DNA of 25,531 bases from Syntrophomonadaceae bacterium (GCA_007130585.1 SLSE01000226.1:1-25531); one strand, 5' to 3'. Positions 15,649 through 23,485 are shown, counted from the first letter of the stretch. Numbers and translations: made by a program. Notes: generated by a model not told the origin, from the sequence alone.

Positions 15649-16281
15649 TTACTGTTGATCGGCTATAATCTTACCAAAATTAGCAAGGAGGCGCAAGCCT
15701 GCCGGGCCGCTCTTTTCAGGGTGAAACTGAACGCCGTACAGGTTTCCGCTGCAAACGGCGGAAGTGAAAGAAAAGCCGTATTCGGTACTGGCCAGGCTAT
15801 GGCCCCTCCGTTCAGGGCTGACATAATATGAGTGGGTGAAGTAAAAATAAGCGCCGCCGTTTAAACCTTCAAAAAGGGGGTGTTCAATTGCCGGCACGGC
15901 TCTGTTCCAGCCGACATGGGGCACCGGCAATCCGGCCGGAAATCGTTTTACCCGGCCTGGAATGACATTTAAGCCTTTTGCTGCATTGCTAATATTGCCC
16001 GATTCTTCGCTTTCCTCGAAAAGAAGCTGCATGCCGAGGCAAATTCCCAGAAGCGGCCTGCGGTCCGCCGCCACTTTCAGGAGAGCTGCTGTCAGTTTTT
16101 TTTCCTGCAGGGCCCTGGCGGCGTGATTAAAAAAACCTACCCCGGGGAAAATAACTGCCCCTGCTTCTGCAACAATCCCGGGCTGATCGGATATGACAGG
16201 CTGCAGGGATACCATCTGGCAGGCTTTATAGATGCTGTAGAGGTTGGCGCTTCCGCTATCGACAATAACCAGTTTGTTCAT
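15649..16281 (-). CDS. hisH: Imidazole glycerol phosphate synthase, glutaminase subunit
   Basis: It supplies ammonia to HisF. From the chosen start it is 210 residues: MNKLVIVDSGSANLYSIYKA, FPGVG, nucleophile Cys81 (GICLGMQ), His187 and Glu189 (QFHPEKSG), so the class I triad is complete. The ATG at 16281 is preferred over one at 16332 because GGAG is 6 bases upstream and the first strand of the fold begins there. The opening VDSGSANL differs from the more usual IDYGMGNL of the family but keeps the pattern. It lies 75 bases after the aminotransferase gene. Confidence 0.96.
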   Translation of the reverse strand: MNKLVIVDSGSANLYSIYKACQMVSLQPVISDQPGIVAEAGAVIFPGVGFFNHAARALQEKKLTAALLKVAADRRPLLGICLGMQLLFEESEESGNISNAAKGLNVIPGRVKRFPAGLPVPHVGWNRAVPAIEHPLFEGLNGGAYFYFTHSYYVSPERRGHSLASTEYGFSFTSAVCSGNLYGVQFHPEKSGPAGLRLLANFGKIIADQQ

Positions 16282-16356
16282 TGGCAGCTCCTCTCGGGAA
16301 GCGGTCAGGAGTACATTATCCTGTTCAGGCAATATTATTATACAGCAAATCTTATT

Positions 16357-17595
16357 CTACTGCCCTACCGCTTTCAGGGAAGAGTTGCCTTCCACTTCGT
16401 GAAACAGAGAGCCCAGTATTTTGATCCCCAGGGTGATGTCTTCGATCTCGGGCTGGCTAAAGGAGAAACGCGCGCTGTTCATGCCCCCGCCGTTGCTGGA
16501 AAACCCTTCTCCGTGCACAAAGGCAACGTTTCTCTGCAGGGAAAGCTCGAGCAGCTCTCTGCCGGTCGGGAAATGACCGGGAAATTCAACCCAGATAAAA
16601 AAGCCTCCCCTGGGAACATTGAACCTGACCCCGGCTGGAAAGTAACGTTTCATTGCCCCAACCATGGCATTCCTTTTTTCCCGGTAAAGTTCGGTAAGGC
16701 GCATAATGTGCCTGTCGAGAAAACCGTCCCGGGAGAGGAACCAGGCCAGCTGCTGGCCCAGAGAACTGGAGCAGAGATCAGCGGTTTGCTTGGCCATCGA
16801 CACTTTATCAACCAGCGGCTGCGGTCCTGCCAGCCAGCCAATCCGGATTCCCGGGATCAGCACTTTTGAATAAGAGCCCAGGTAAATAACGCGTTTTTCC
16901 CTGTCCAGCGCCATGTACGAAGGAGGCACTTCACCCTCGTAGCAGAGCGGGCCGTACGGATTGTCTTCCAGGATAATTAAATTATAGCGGGAAGCAATGT
17001 CCAGTATTTTATGCCGCCGCTCCGGGCTGGTAGTTGCCCCGGTCGGGTTTTGAAAGTTCGGTACTGTGTAAAAAAGCTTTGGCGGCCGGCCCTCTTTGTG
17101 CAGCCTGATTACCGTTTCTTCCATTTTGGAAGGAAGGGGGCCGTCTTCATCGATTTCTACGCCGACAGGTATGCCGCCGTAGGATTTAATTGCACTCATA
17201 CCTCCGATATAGGCGGGCTCTTCGACCAGGACAGGCTGTCCGGGATCAACCAGTATCCGGCTGAGCAGGTCGAGCCCCTGCTGGGAACCGTCGGTTATGA
17301 TCAGGTTGCCGGGTTCGCATTCCGCCCCTTCAAGGCGCATTCTCCGGGCAGTCAATTCCCGCAGGTCATAACTGCCTTCCGTGGGGCCGTATTGCAGGGC
17401 CTGCCTGCTGTCTTCCATAACTATTTTAAACAGGGCCCCGGCAATATTTTCGCGCGGGAAAAATTCGTTTCCCGGGAAGCCTCCCGCGAATGAGATAACT
17501 TCAGGGCGTTCGGTGAGGGCAAAAAACTGCCGTATTTGCGATCCGGTTATATGCCTGGTCCGCTCTGCAAAGTAGTTGTCCCATTTAATCGCCAT
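16357..17595 (-). CDS. Class I PLP-dependent aminotransferase (2-aminoadipate/alanine/aromatic type)
   Basis: This is a 412-residue fold-type I aminotransferase of the LysN/ARO8-like group: ISFAGGFPGNEFFP near the N-terminus, QYGPTEGSYDLRELTARR, PNFQNPTGATTSPERR, DNPYG (about 211), and the PLP-binding Lys244 in GSYSKVLIPGIRIGW. It lacks the N-terminal DNA-binding domain of MocR regulators. GGGGAGG lies 9 bases before the ATG. It is the first gene after a T-box leader whose specifier reads best as an alanine codon, which favours a role in alanine formation or use, but the substrate cannot be read from the sequence. It is cotranscribed with hisH, hisF, pdxS and pdxT. Confidence 0.93.
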   Translation of the reverse strand: MAIKWDNYFAERTRHITGSQIRQFFALTERPEVISFAGGFPGNEFFPRENIAGALFKIVMEDSRQALQYGPTEGSYDLRELTARRMRLEGAECEPGNLIITDGSQQGLDLLSRILVDPGQPVLVEEPAYIGGMSAIKSYGGIPVGVEIDEDGPLPSKMEETVIRLHKEGRPPKLFYTVPNFQNPTGATTSPERRHKILDIASRYNLIILEDNPYGPLCYEGEVPPSYMALDREKRVIYLGSYSKVLIPGIRIGWLAGPQPLVDKVSMAKQTADLCSSSLGQQLAWFLSRDGFLDRHIMRLTELYREKRNAMVGAMKRYFPAGVRFNVPRGGFFIWVEFPGHFPTGRELLELSLQRNVAFVHGEGFSSNGGGMNSARFSFSQPEIEDITLGIKILGSLFHEVEGNSSLKAVGQ

Positions 17596-17654
17596 TTCTG
17601 TCTGCCTCCCCTTGCTAACCAGCTTTAAATACCTGTTAAGTGTTCGTCAAAATC

Positions 17655-17689
17655 AAAAAGCCCGTCTCTTATGTAATAAGAGACGGGCT
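17655..17689 (-). terminator. T-box-controlled terminator
   Basis: A perfect 14-base stem, AGCCCGTCTCTTAT (17659-17672) with its complement (17676-17689), has a 3-base loop and runs into TTTTT on the minus strand. It competes with the antiterminator formed by the T-box sequence just upstream. Confidence 0.92.
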
Positions 17690-17909
17690 GTAGTTTCCCG
17701 CGGTACCACTCTAGTTGCCCAAAATCGAGCCCCTCGTTTTAGATAACGGCTTTGCAACCGGTGGCGCTTAGTGGCTATTGCCATTTCAGAACCACAGCTC
17801 CGGGGTGGCTTATTTCTCTGGCCGTCCGGGACTCTTTCAGCCGGGGAGCCCCTCTCTGGATAAACCGCCAAAGTATTTTTCCCCTTCAACGCCTGGAATC
17901 TTTAATTAT
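17655..17909 (-). promoter_or_regulatory. T-box riboswitch, probably alanine-specific
   Basis: On the minus strand the conserved T-box reads AGAGTGGTACCGCGGG (about 17713-17698), followed by a terminator. Stem I is visible: base helix GGGG (17884-17881) with CCCC, upper helix CUUUGGC with GCCAGAG, then the AGAGAG and GGCTGAAAG elements of the distal part. The 3' side of the specifier loop reads AAAUAAGCCA, with the triplet GCC followed by a purine directly before the base helix, so Ala is the best specifier. The UGGU of the T-box pairs with a tRNA 3' end carrying discriminator A, as in tRNA-Ala. Histidine (CAC in another register) would need discriminator C. Uncharged tRNA should allow read-through into the aminotransferase operon. 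Confidence 0.88.
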
Positions 17910-17915
17910 TTGTGA

Positions 17916-17944
17916 ATTATAACAAAACAATACCGATAAAGCAA
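17916..17944 (-). promoter_or_regulatory. Promoter of the T-box operon
   Basis: TTGCTT (17939-17944) and a perfect TATAAT (17916-17921) are separated by 17 bases on the minus strand. The predicted start near 17909 lies about 25 bases before Stem I of the T-box. Confidence 0.75.
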
Positions 17945-17974
17945 GGGAATCAGGAAAAATAATTATCAAGGCAG

Positions 17975-17995
17975 GATTCATGATTCAGGATTCAG
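17975..17995. repeat. Three tandem GATTCA heptamers in the hisC upstream region
   Basis: GATTCA occurs three times with an exact 7-base period (17975, 17982, 17989) between the T-box promoter and hisC. It may be a small operator or simply a slippage repeat. The rest of 17945-18088 shows only the hisC ribosome binding site (GGAGG at 18075) and a possible TAAAAT -10 at 18061 without a good -35. Confidence 0.4.
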
Positions 17996-18088
17996 AATAA
18001 ATGGGATATTGTAACGGGAAGTAAACCGGCAGGATGAAGGGCTCAGGGTACTGCCGTGGATAAAATAACTTGATGGAGGATTAATACT

Positions 18089-19195
18089 GTGAAAAAGCCG
18101 GAAATGCGTTCATGCCTGGAAAAGATTAAACCTTACGTGCCGGGAAAACCGGTTGAGGAAGTAGAAAGGGAGCTTGGTTTGAAAAATGTAATCAAAATGG
18201 CCTCCAATGAAAATCCGCTGGGCCCTTCACCGCTGGCAATTGAAGCGATGAAGAAGCATGCTGAAAAAATGCACATCTATCCTGACGGTAATTGTTATTA
18301 CCTGAAAGAGGCCCTGGCCCAAAAACTTGGTTTAAATAATGAGCAGTTGATATTCGGTAATGGGTCAGATGAAATCCTTTCTTTTCTGACCCTTGTCTAT
18401 GTTAATGAAGGCGAAGAAGCGGTAACGGTAGCCCCGAGCTTTTCCGAGTATGATTTTGCCATGCGCCTGATGGCCGGAATCCCGCGCCCGGTTCCCCTAA
18501 CCGGCCCTGATTTCGGGTATGACTTTGAGGCGATTCTCGGAGCTGTTAATGAAAATACAAGACTGGTATTTATCTGCAGCCCGAATAACCCGACCGGCTC
18601 CACGGCCGGCAAAAAGGATCTGGACTCCTTTATTGAGCGTCTGCCGGATAATGTCGTAGTTGTTCTTGATCAGGCTTACCTGGAATATGTTACCGATATG
18701 GATCATCCGGGCGGCCTGGATTACGTCGAACAGGGCAAACCGGTGATCCTGCTGCGTACTTTTTCCAAAATATACGGCCTGGCCGGCCTGAGAATAGGTT
18801 ATGGTATTGCCGCTCCGGAAATAATCAGGGAACTAAACCGGGTTCGCGAGCCTTTTAATGTGAATGCAATGGCCCAGTCTGCCGCCCTGGCTGCCCTGGA
18901 AGACAGCGGACACCTTGAGAAGAGCCGCAGTTTGGTCAGCGCCTCCAGGAAGCAACTGGCAGAGGGGCTGGCCGAAATGGGTTTAAAGCCGGTTCCCGAC
19001 CAGGCTAATTTTTGTTTCCTCGATATAAAAGTTGATTCCCGGAAAGCCTTCCAGTCTCTGCTGAAAAAAGGGGTTATAGTCCGGACCGGGGATATTTTTG
19101 GGTTTCCCACTTATATCAGGGTTACTTACGGCACGCAAGAACAAAACAGCCGCTTTTTAAAGGCCCTGGAAGAAACACTCGCCGAATTAGCATAA
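18089..19195 (+). CDS. hisC: Histidinol-phosphate aminotransferase
   Basis: It transaminates imidazole acetol phosphate with glutamate in histidine synthesis; homologues also act on aromatic amino acids. It is 368 residues with a GTG start and GGAGG 9 bases upstream. Recognisable segments are SNENPLGPSP, YPDGNCYYLKEALA, FGNGSDEIL, CSPNNPTG (163-170) and the PLP Lys227 in RTFSKIYGLAGLRIGYG. The usual DEAY before the cofactor site reads DQAY (194-197), a minor deviation. It stands alone, divergent from the T-box operon that contains hisH and hisF. Confidence 0.94.
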   Translation: MKKPEMRSCLEKIKPYVPGKPVEEVERELGLKNVIKMASNENPLGPSPLAIEAMKKHAEKMHIYPDGNCYYLKEALAQKLGLNNEQLIFGNGSDEILSFLTLVYVNEGEEAVTVAPSFSEYDFAMRLMAGIPRPVPLTGPDFGYDFEAILGAVNENTRLVFICSPNNPTGSTAGKKDLDSFIERLPDNVVVVLDQAYLEYVTDMDHPGGLDYVEQGKPVILLRTFSKIYGLAGLRIGYGIAAPEIIRELNRVREPFNVNAMAQSAALAALEDSGHLEKSRSLVSASRKQLAEGLAEMGLKPVPDQANFCFLDIKVDSRKAFQSLLKKGVIVRTGDIFGFPTYIRVTYGTQEQNSRFLKALEETLAELA

Positions 19196-19236
19196 AAAGG
19201 CTTTATGAGCGCTGCTTTTTGGCGGCTGGAATCAGC

Positions 19237-19264
19237 CGGAGAGCCCTAATGGCCGGGCTCTCCG
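19237..19264. terminator. Hairpin between convergent hisC and universal stress gene
   Basis: A perfect 10-base GC-rich stem, CGGAGAGCCC (19237-19246) with GGGCTCTCCG (19255-19264), encloses an 8-base loop midway between two convergent genes. There is no T-run on either side, so it may be an mRNA-end or partial terminator. Confidence 0.5.
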
Positions 19265-19299
19265 CTGTTCTACAGCTATATAAGAAGGACAAGCTTTGT

Positions 19300-19752
19300 T
19301 TACTTTACTACCAGGACGCTGCAGTCTGCTTCCTGAAGCACGGCGTTACTGACGCTGCCAAGAAAAAGTTTCTGCAGGTCGCCCATTCCCCTCCTGCCCA
19401 TGATGATCATGTCATAATTGCCTTCATCGGCCACCCTGCTGATGGTTTCGGCCGGGTGGCCGCATTCAGCAAGGATTTCAGTTTTTATGTTTTTTTGCTT
19501 AAACGGGGTAGCAGCTTCATTAAGCAGGGCTTTGCGATCTTCTTTTTCCTGCTCCCCAATTTTTTCAAACGCCCTGACGTCTTCATGGGTGAACGGCAGC
19601 CGGTCGGTGGTCTTTTCGGCAAGGTCGTATTTTTCCTCATACACATTTATTAAGGCTACTTCATCTACGCTGCAGCCACCGGCAATATCCAGCGCTTTAT
19701 CCAGGGCTTTCCCGCTCTGTTCTGAACCGTCAACACATACTAAAAGTTTCAA
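19300..19752 (-). CDS. Universal stress protein, UspA family
   Basis: A 150-residue single-domain protein: it opens (M)KLLVCVDGSEQSGKAL and ends GRRGMGDLQKLFLGSVSNAV followed by DCSVLVVK. The GxxGx9GS pattern is the ATP-binding signature, so this is the nucleotide-binding class. The TTG at 19752 is chosen because AAGGAG lies 8 bases upstream and the fold begins there; longer in-frame readings run into rsmD. It follows rsmD on the same strand after 70 bases, where coaD is more usual in Firmicutes. The specific role is unknown. Confidence 0.92.
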   Translation of the reverse strand: MKLLVCVDGSEQSGKALDKALDIAGGCSVDEVALINVYEEKYDLAEKTTDRLPFTHEDVRAFEKIGEQEKEDRKALLNEAATPFKQKNIKTEILAECGHPAETISRVADEGNYDMIIMGRRGMGDLQKLFLGSVSNAVLQEADCSVLVVK

Positions 19753-19822
19753 CCTGAACACTCCTTTATTATGAGGGTGTAACACTATATATTTCCATAT
19801 CTCTGAACAAAAATCCTTTCTT

Positions 19823-20368
19823 TCAGGGCATGTATATGAAGGAAAGAGCCGTGTCCCCGTATTTTTTAATCCTGGTTTCTTTAAAACGGTCCAGCCATTC
19901 CCGGTTGCTGTAAGCATGCTCGGCAACAACGACCCCGCTGTCAGCAATAAGGTTGTATTCGAACAGTCTGCCTGCTACCACGTCCAGACCGGAGTAATTA
20001 TAAGGCGGATCCAGGTAGATTATATCGGCTCGGGTTTCTTCATCCCTCAGTGTAATCAGCGCTTTGTCAACATCGGACAGGATCACCCGGGCCGCGCTTT
20101 CAAGCCCTGTTTTAGAGAGGTTTTCATCAATCAGAAGCTTATTTGCCGGCCTGTTGTCAACAAAAATACAGCTTTCGGCCCCCCGGCTTAAAGCTTCGAT
20201 GCCGATTGCACCGCTGCCGGCGTAAAGATCTATGAAACGGGACCCGATAGTGCGGGAGCCCAGGATATTAAAGAGAGCTTCTTTTACCCGGTCGGCGGTG
20301 GGTCTTACAGCAAGGCCCTCGGGCGCTCTAAGCTTCATTCCCCTGGCGGTTCCTGCTATTACTCGCAA
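19823..20368 (-). CDS. rsmD: 16S rRNA (guanine966-N2)-methyltransferase
   Basis: A 181-residue SAM-dependent methyltransferase: MRVIAGTARGMKLRAPEG, RPTADRVKEALFNIL, the SAM motif FIDLYAGSGAIGIEALSRGA and the catalytic DIIYLDPPY. These are the standard RsmD features; it methylates G966 of 16S rRNA during 30S assembly. The start is TTG at 20368 with GGGGTGAT just upstream. The next gene downstream is a universal stress protein rather than coaD. Confidence 0.95.
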   Translation of the reverse strand: MRVIAGTARGMKLRAPEGLAVRPTADRVKEALFNILGSRTIGSRFIDLYAGSGAIGIEALSRGAESCIFVDNRPANKLLIDENLSKTGLESAARVILSDVDKALITLRDEETRADIIYLDPPYNYSGLDVVAGRLFEYNLIADSGVVVAEHAYSNREWLDRFKETRIKKYGDTALSFIYMP

Positions 20369-20467
20369 TTAATCACCCCGTGGGTATTTTTAGCTCCGGA
20401 GAGGTATCTCCAGCCGCCCGGAAAACCGGCCCGGTTAGTTTTAAGCTGATTAATTTTAAGGCCATTA

Positions 20468-21664
20468 TTAGCTGTACATATACTGCCTTGTCAGGGGCAG
20501 ATCGTTGTTTAAACCCTTGCTGAATAGAAGCTGGTGGATATCCAGGCCGCTGTGCATGAAGGACGAGGAGCACCCCACGAGGAACAGGCGCCACATCCGG
20601 ACAAACCTTTCTCCGTATTTTTCCTCAACCCGTTCGGTAACCTGCTCAAAATTATCGGCCCACCGGCCGGTGGTCATTGAATAGTGCATGCGCAGACTTT
20701 CAACATCGATAAGATGAAAGCTGTGCTCGGGCAGTTCCCAGACCACTTCCCGCAGGGAAGGTATGTAGCCCCAGGGGAAGATATACCTTTCCAGCCACTC
20801 GTTGGGAGGAACCTCTGTCGGGCGGGTTATGGTATGAAGCAGGGAGAGACCGCCGGGTTTTAGCATACTGTCCAGGTGCCTGAAATATTCGGGGATATAA
20901 TCTTTGCCGACATGTTCAAACATCCCCACGCTGACAATTTTATCAAAGACGGGTTTTTCCGTGGCCAGATCGCGGTAATCGACCAGGCGGACTTCAACCC
21001 TGTCTTCAAGACCCGCTTCCTGTATCCTTCGTCTTGTTTCCTGTTCCTGCTCCCTGCTCAGTGTAACACCAAGGGCGTTAACGCCGTATTCCCTGGCTGC
21101 CTTGATAACCAGCCAGCCCCAGCCGCTGCCGATGTCCAGGAGGGTTTCCCCTTCTTTAAGCTGCAGCTTCCGCAGTGTATGATCAATTTTCTGCAGCTGC
21201 GCCTGCCCGAGGGAATCGTCAGGAGTTTCGAAATAGGCACAGGAGTAACTCATTGTATCGTCAAGCCACAGTTTATAGAAATCATTGCCCAGGTCGTAAT
21301 GATATTGCACTTTTTCTGCCTGCCCCCGGCAGCCGGTTTCCTTCTGGCTTTTCATAAAGCGCTGCAGGATTTTTTCCATATTTTTGTTACCGTTGAAAAG
21401 GTCCTGGTTTAAAATCAGGAGGTTAAAGATGTCTTTCAGGTTGCCTTCAAAATCGATCTTCTTATCCATGTAAGCTTCGCCAAACTTTAGTTCAGGGTCG
21501 CAGAGCATTTCCTTAAGATCGAGTTTTTCATTGATAATCATCCGGAAGGCGGGTTCTTGACCGCCTTCTACCCCGTAAACAACGGTATCTCCATCCCAGT
21601 AAGTTACAGCAAACGGTTCGCTTTTTATCCGACAGAACAGGGATCCCAGGAGTTGCTTTTGCAT
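20468..21664 (-). CDS. cfa: Cyclopropane-fatty-acyl-phospholipid synthase
   Basis: It transfers a methylene from SAM to unsaturated acyl chains of membrane phospholipids. At 398 residues it is typical. Marks are YHYDLGNDFYKLWLD then MSYSCAYF (about 121-145), the SAM motif LLDIGSGWGWLVIKAA (175-190), FEHVGKDYIPEYF, and a C-terminal region with RYIFPWGYIPS and WRLFLVGC. The ATG at 21664 has AGGAG 7 bases upstream. An in-frame hydrophobic upstream stretch (to 21784 or beyond) exists but has no ribosome binding site, and its TTG start overlaps the -10 box. It lies in the same direction as rsmD with about 100 bases between them. Confidence 0.95.
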   Translation of the reverse strand: MQKQLLGSLFCRIKSEPFAVTYWDGDTVVYGVEGGQEPAFRMIINEKLDLKEMLCDPELKFGEAYMDKKIDFEGNLKDIFNLLILNQDLFNGNKNMEKILQRFMKSQKETGCRGQAEKVQYHYDLGNDFYKLWLDDTMSYSCAYFETPDDSLGQAQLQKIDHTLRKLQLKEGETLLDIGSGWGWLVIKAAREYGVNALGVTLSREQEQETRRRIQEAGLEDRVEVRLVDYRDLATEKPVFDKIVSVGMFEHVGKDYIPEYFRHLDSMLKPGGLSLLHTITRPTEVPPNEWLERYIFPWGYIPSLREVVWELPEHSFHLIDVESLRMHYSMTTGRWADNFEQVTERVEEKYGERFVRMWRLFLVGCSSSFMHSGLDIHQLLFSKGLNNDLPLTRQYMYS

Positions 21665-21805
21665 ATGACTGCTCCTTTCATATTTTGATTTTGTAGTCAC
21701 GGCCAGGTTGATGAGCAGGGCCGGTATTAAAACCATGATGCTAAACGGCAGGGCAGGGATAAATACAGGGCTGGTCCGGGCCATCACGGTAACGGATATA
21801 TATTT

Positions 21806-21835
21806 ATTATACAATGTTTATAATGGTTGCTGCAA
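21806..21835 (-). promoter_or_regulatory. Promoter of cfa
   Basis: TTGCAG (21830-21835) and a perfect TATAAT (21806-21811) are separated by 18 bases on the minus strand. A start near 21799 gives a leader of about 135 bases before the ATG, unusually long, in which I see no clear hairpin. Confidence 0.7.
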
Positions 21836-22249
21836 AAGTTACAGTTAATATTAGTTCCCCTATCTTAATATTTTATTTTCTTCTGCAAAATCCTGCAGCA
21901 CCGTGAGCGAATAACCGTATCGCATCTATCACATGATACTTTTTGAAAAAGTAAGCTGATGAATAAAGGATCAGGGCTGGCCACTTAAATGCGCAACCCT
22001 CGGATCAGCACAGGATTATATTTAAAAGTCCCCCCGCCTGATGTTCACTCCCGGGAGACTGTCAGTCCGGTTTGACCACCTGTTCGTAACTGTGGTATGC
22101 TTTTGCTGTTTAATGAGAAAGCCTGTTTTCAAAGAGGACCGGCAGAACAACCGGAGCCTTTTATGCAAACCATATATAAGATCCTAAACCGCAATTCGGA
22201 ACAGCGCTTTTACGGCGCAATATAACTTAAAACGGGTGAATACAGACGG
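21836..22249. other. Intergenic region between divergent cfa and the thioredoxin-CcdA gene
   Basis: About 585 bases separate the two coding starts. Beyond the cfa leader and promoter and the plus-strand promoter at 22072-22101, I see no convincing coding region with a ribosome binding site, no RNA gene and no clear repeat here. Confidence 0.5.
22072..22101 (+). promoter_or_regulatory. Probable promoter of the thioredoxin-CcdA gene
   Basis: TTGACC (22072-22077) and TATGCT (22096-22101) are 18 bases apart on the plus strand. The leader to the ATG at 22250 would be about 140 bases. Confidence 0.5.
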
Positions 22250-23485
22250 ATGCGAACATTTTTAAAAGCAGCAGCCCTGGCAGTTATAATTTACCTTGTC
22301 TCCGCACTGACTGGCGCTGCAGTTTCTTCCGGAGAAGCGAACACCGGGATGGGTAAAGAAGAAGTTCTTTACTATTTTTGGGGTTACTGCCCCACCTGCA
22401 GCGATCCCGATGAGCATGTCTGGTTGTTTGAAGACTACCCGATCGAAGTTGAGATATATGAAGTATTTCATGATGATGAAGGCCGCCGGGTGTATGAAAA
22501 GATCAGCGAAGAGGTTGGCATTGATTCCCGCGGTTTTCCGACCGTGGTCTATCAAGATCGTTTCTGGCTGGGTTTTTCACCACAGGTTCAGGAGGAAATT
22601 ACTGAAGCCATTGCATCCTCTCTTGAGGGAAGGGAAGCGGTCGAGCGGGGAAATATCCTTGATGTGCCTTTAATCGGTCCTGTAGATCTTAGCGCCTCTC
22701 CGGTAATGCTAACCACCCTGGTAATCGCTTTTCTTGACGGATTTAACCCATGTTCCCTGTTCGTTTTAACGTTTCTCCTGGCTATAATAGTGCACTCTGC
22801 TTCCAGAAAGAGAATTTTTCTTGTCGGTATAACCTTTCTCCTGGTTACTTCAGCAGTATACGGGCTCTTTATATTAGGCATTGTAAATATTATGGTATTT
22901 GTAGCCAGCCTTTTCTGGGTGCGCAATTTTGTGGCGGCCCTCGTAATTATTCTGGGCCTGGTAGCGATAAAGGACTTTATTGTTGCCAGGGAGGGTCTGA
23001 CATTTTCGATTCCCGATTCATATAAAAGCAGGTATTATAAGCAGGTGCGCAGGGTATTTTACACGGAATCAGTTCTGCCCATGATTGTCGCCACTGCTGT
23101 CATGGCCCTCGGTATAGCTATCATTGAGCTGCCCTGCACGGCAGGATTTCCCTTCATCTGGAGTTCAATCATGGCTGAGCTTGACCTGCCGCTTCCCTTT
23201 TTCGCCTTTTTATTTGTGCTCTACATCCTGACTTACCTCTCAGTGGAACTTATTATATTCTTTGCTGCCGTAATCAGGTTGCGTTCCATTAAAATGACGG
23301 AAGAGAGAGGGCGACTTTTAAAGCTGGTCGCCGGCAGCCTGATGCTGGTTTTAGGGCTGGTCCTTTTTATCGATCCGACCTTCATGGAAAGCATGCTCGG
23401 TATTGTGGTCGCTTTCGGCGCTTCTGCCGTGCTGGCGGCCGTCATATTCATGCTCAGAAAGGCAGTTTTGGCAGGTAAAGCTTGA
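22250..23485 (+). CDS. Thioredoxin-fold / CcdA-like membrane thiol-redox fusion protein
   Basis: A 411-residue protein with an N-terminal signal peptide or anchor (about 1-25) and an extracytoplasmic thioredoxin-like part (about 37-130) with Cys47-Pro-Thr-Cys50 in YYFWGYCPTCS and a cis-proline (Pro97, GFPTVVY). About six membrane helices follow from residue 152. Two lone cysteines lie in helices at FNPCS (Cys168) and ELPCTAGF (Cys296), matching the paired cysteines of CcdA/DsbD. The expected role is to carry electrons from cytoplasmic thioredoxin across the membrane to an outside thiol system, with the fused domain as acceptor. The partner is unknown; no cytochrome c genes are nearby. The ribosome binding site is weak (GGGTGA about 10 bases upstream). 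Confidence 0.88.
   Translation: MRTFLKAAALAVIIYLVSALTGAAVSSGEANTGMGKEEVLYYFWGYCPTCSDPDEHVWLFEDYPIEVEIYEVFHDDEGRRVYEKISEEVGIDSRGFPTVVYQDRFWLGFSPQVQEEITEAIASSLEGREAVERGNILDVPLIGPVDLSASPVMLTTLVIAFLDGFNPCSLFVLTFLLAIIVHSASRKRIFLVGITFLLVTSAVYGLFILGIVNIMVFVASLFWVRNFVAALVIILGLVAIKDFIVAREGLTFSIPDSYKSRYYKQVRRVFYTESVLPMIVATAVMALGIAIIELPCTAGFPFIWSSIMAELDLPLPFFAFLFVLYILTYLSVELIIFFAAVIRLRSIKMTEERGRLLKLVAGSLMLVLGLVLFIDPTFMESMLGIVVAFGASAVLAAVIFMLRKAVLAGKA

Noticed and set aside
16282..16332. Longer start for hisH
   Set aside because: The upstream residues do not belong to the fold, and the ribosome binding site favours ATG 16281.
16123..16869. Open frame of 248 codons on the plus strand
   Set aside because: It is antisense to hisH and the aminotransferase gene, with no ribosome binding site and low-complexity composition.
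17881..17884. Histidine specifier (CAC) for the T-box, tempting because hisH and hisF are downstream
   Set aside because: CAC would be followed by C rather than a purine and would eat into the base helix; the UGGU bulge fits discriminator A, whereas tRNA-His carries C.
19753..19947. N-terminal extension of the universal stress protein
   Set aside because: The extension overlaps rsmD and lacks a ribosome binding site, while TTG 19752 has AAGGAG at 8 bases and starts the UspA fold.
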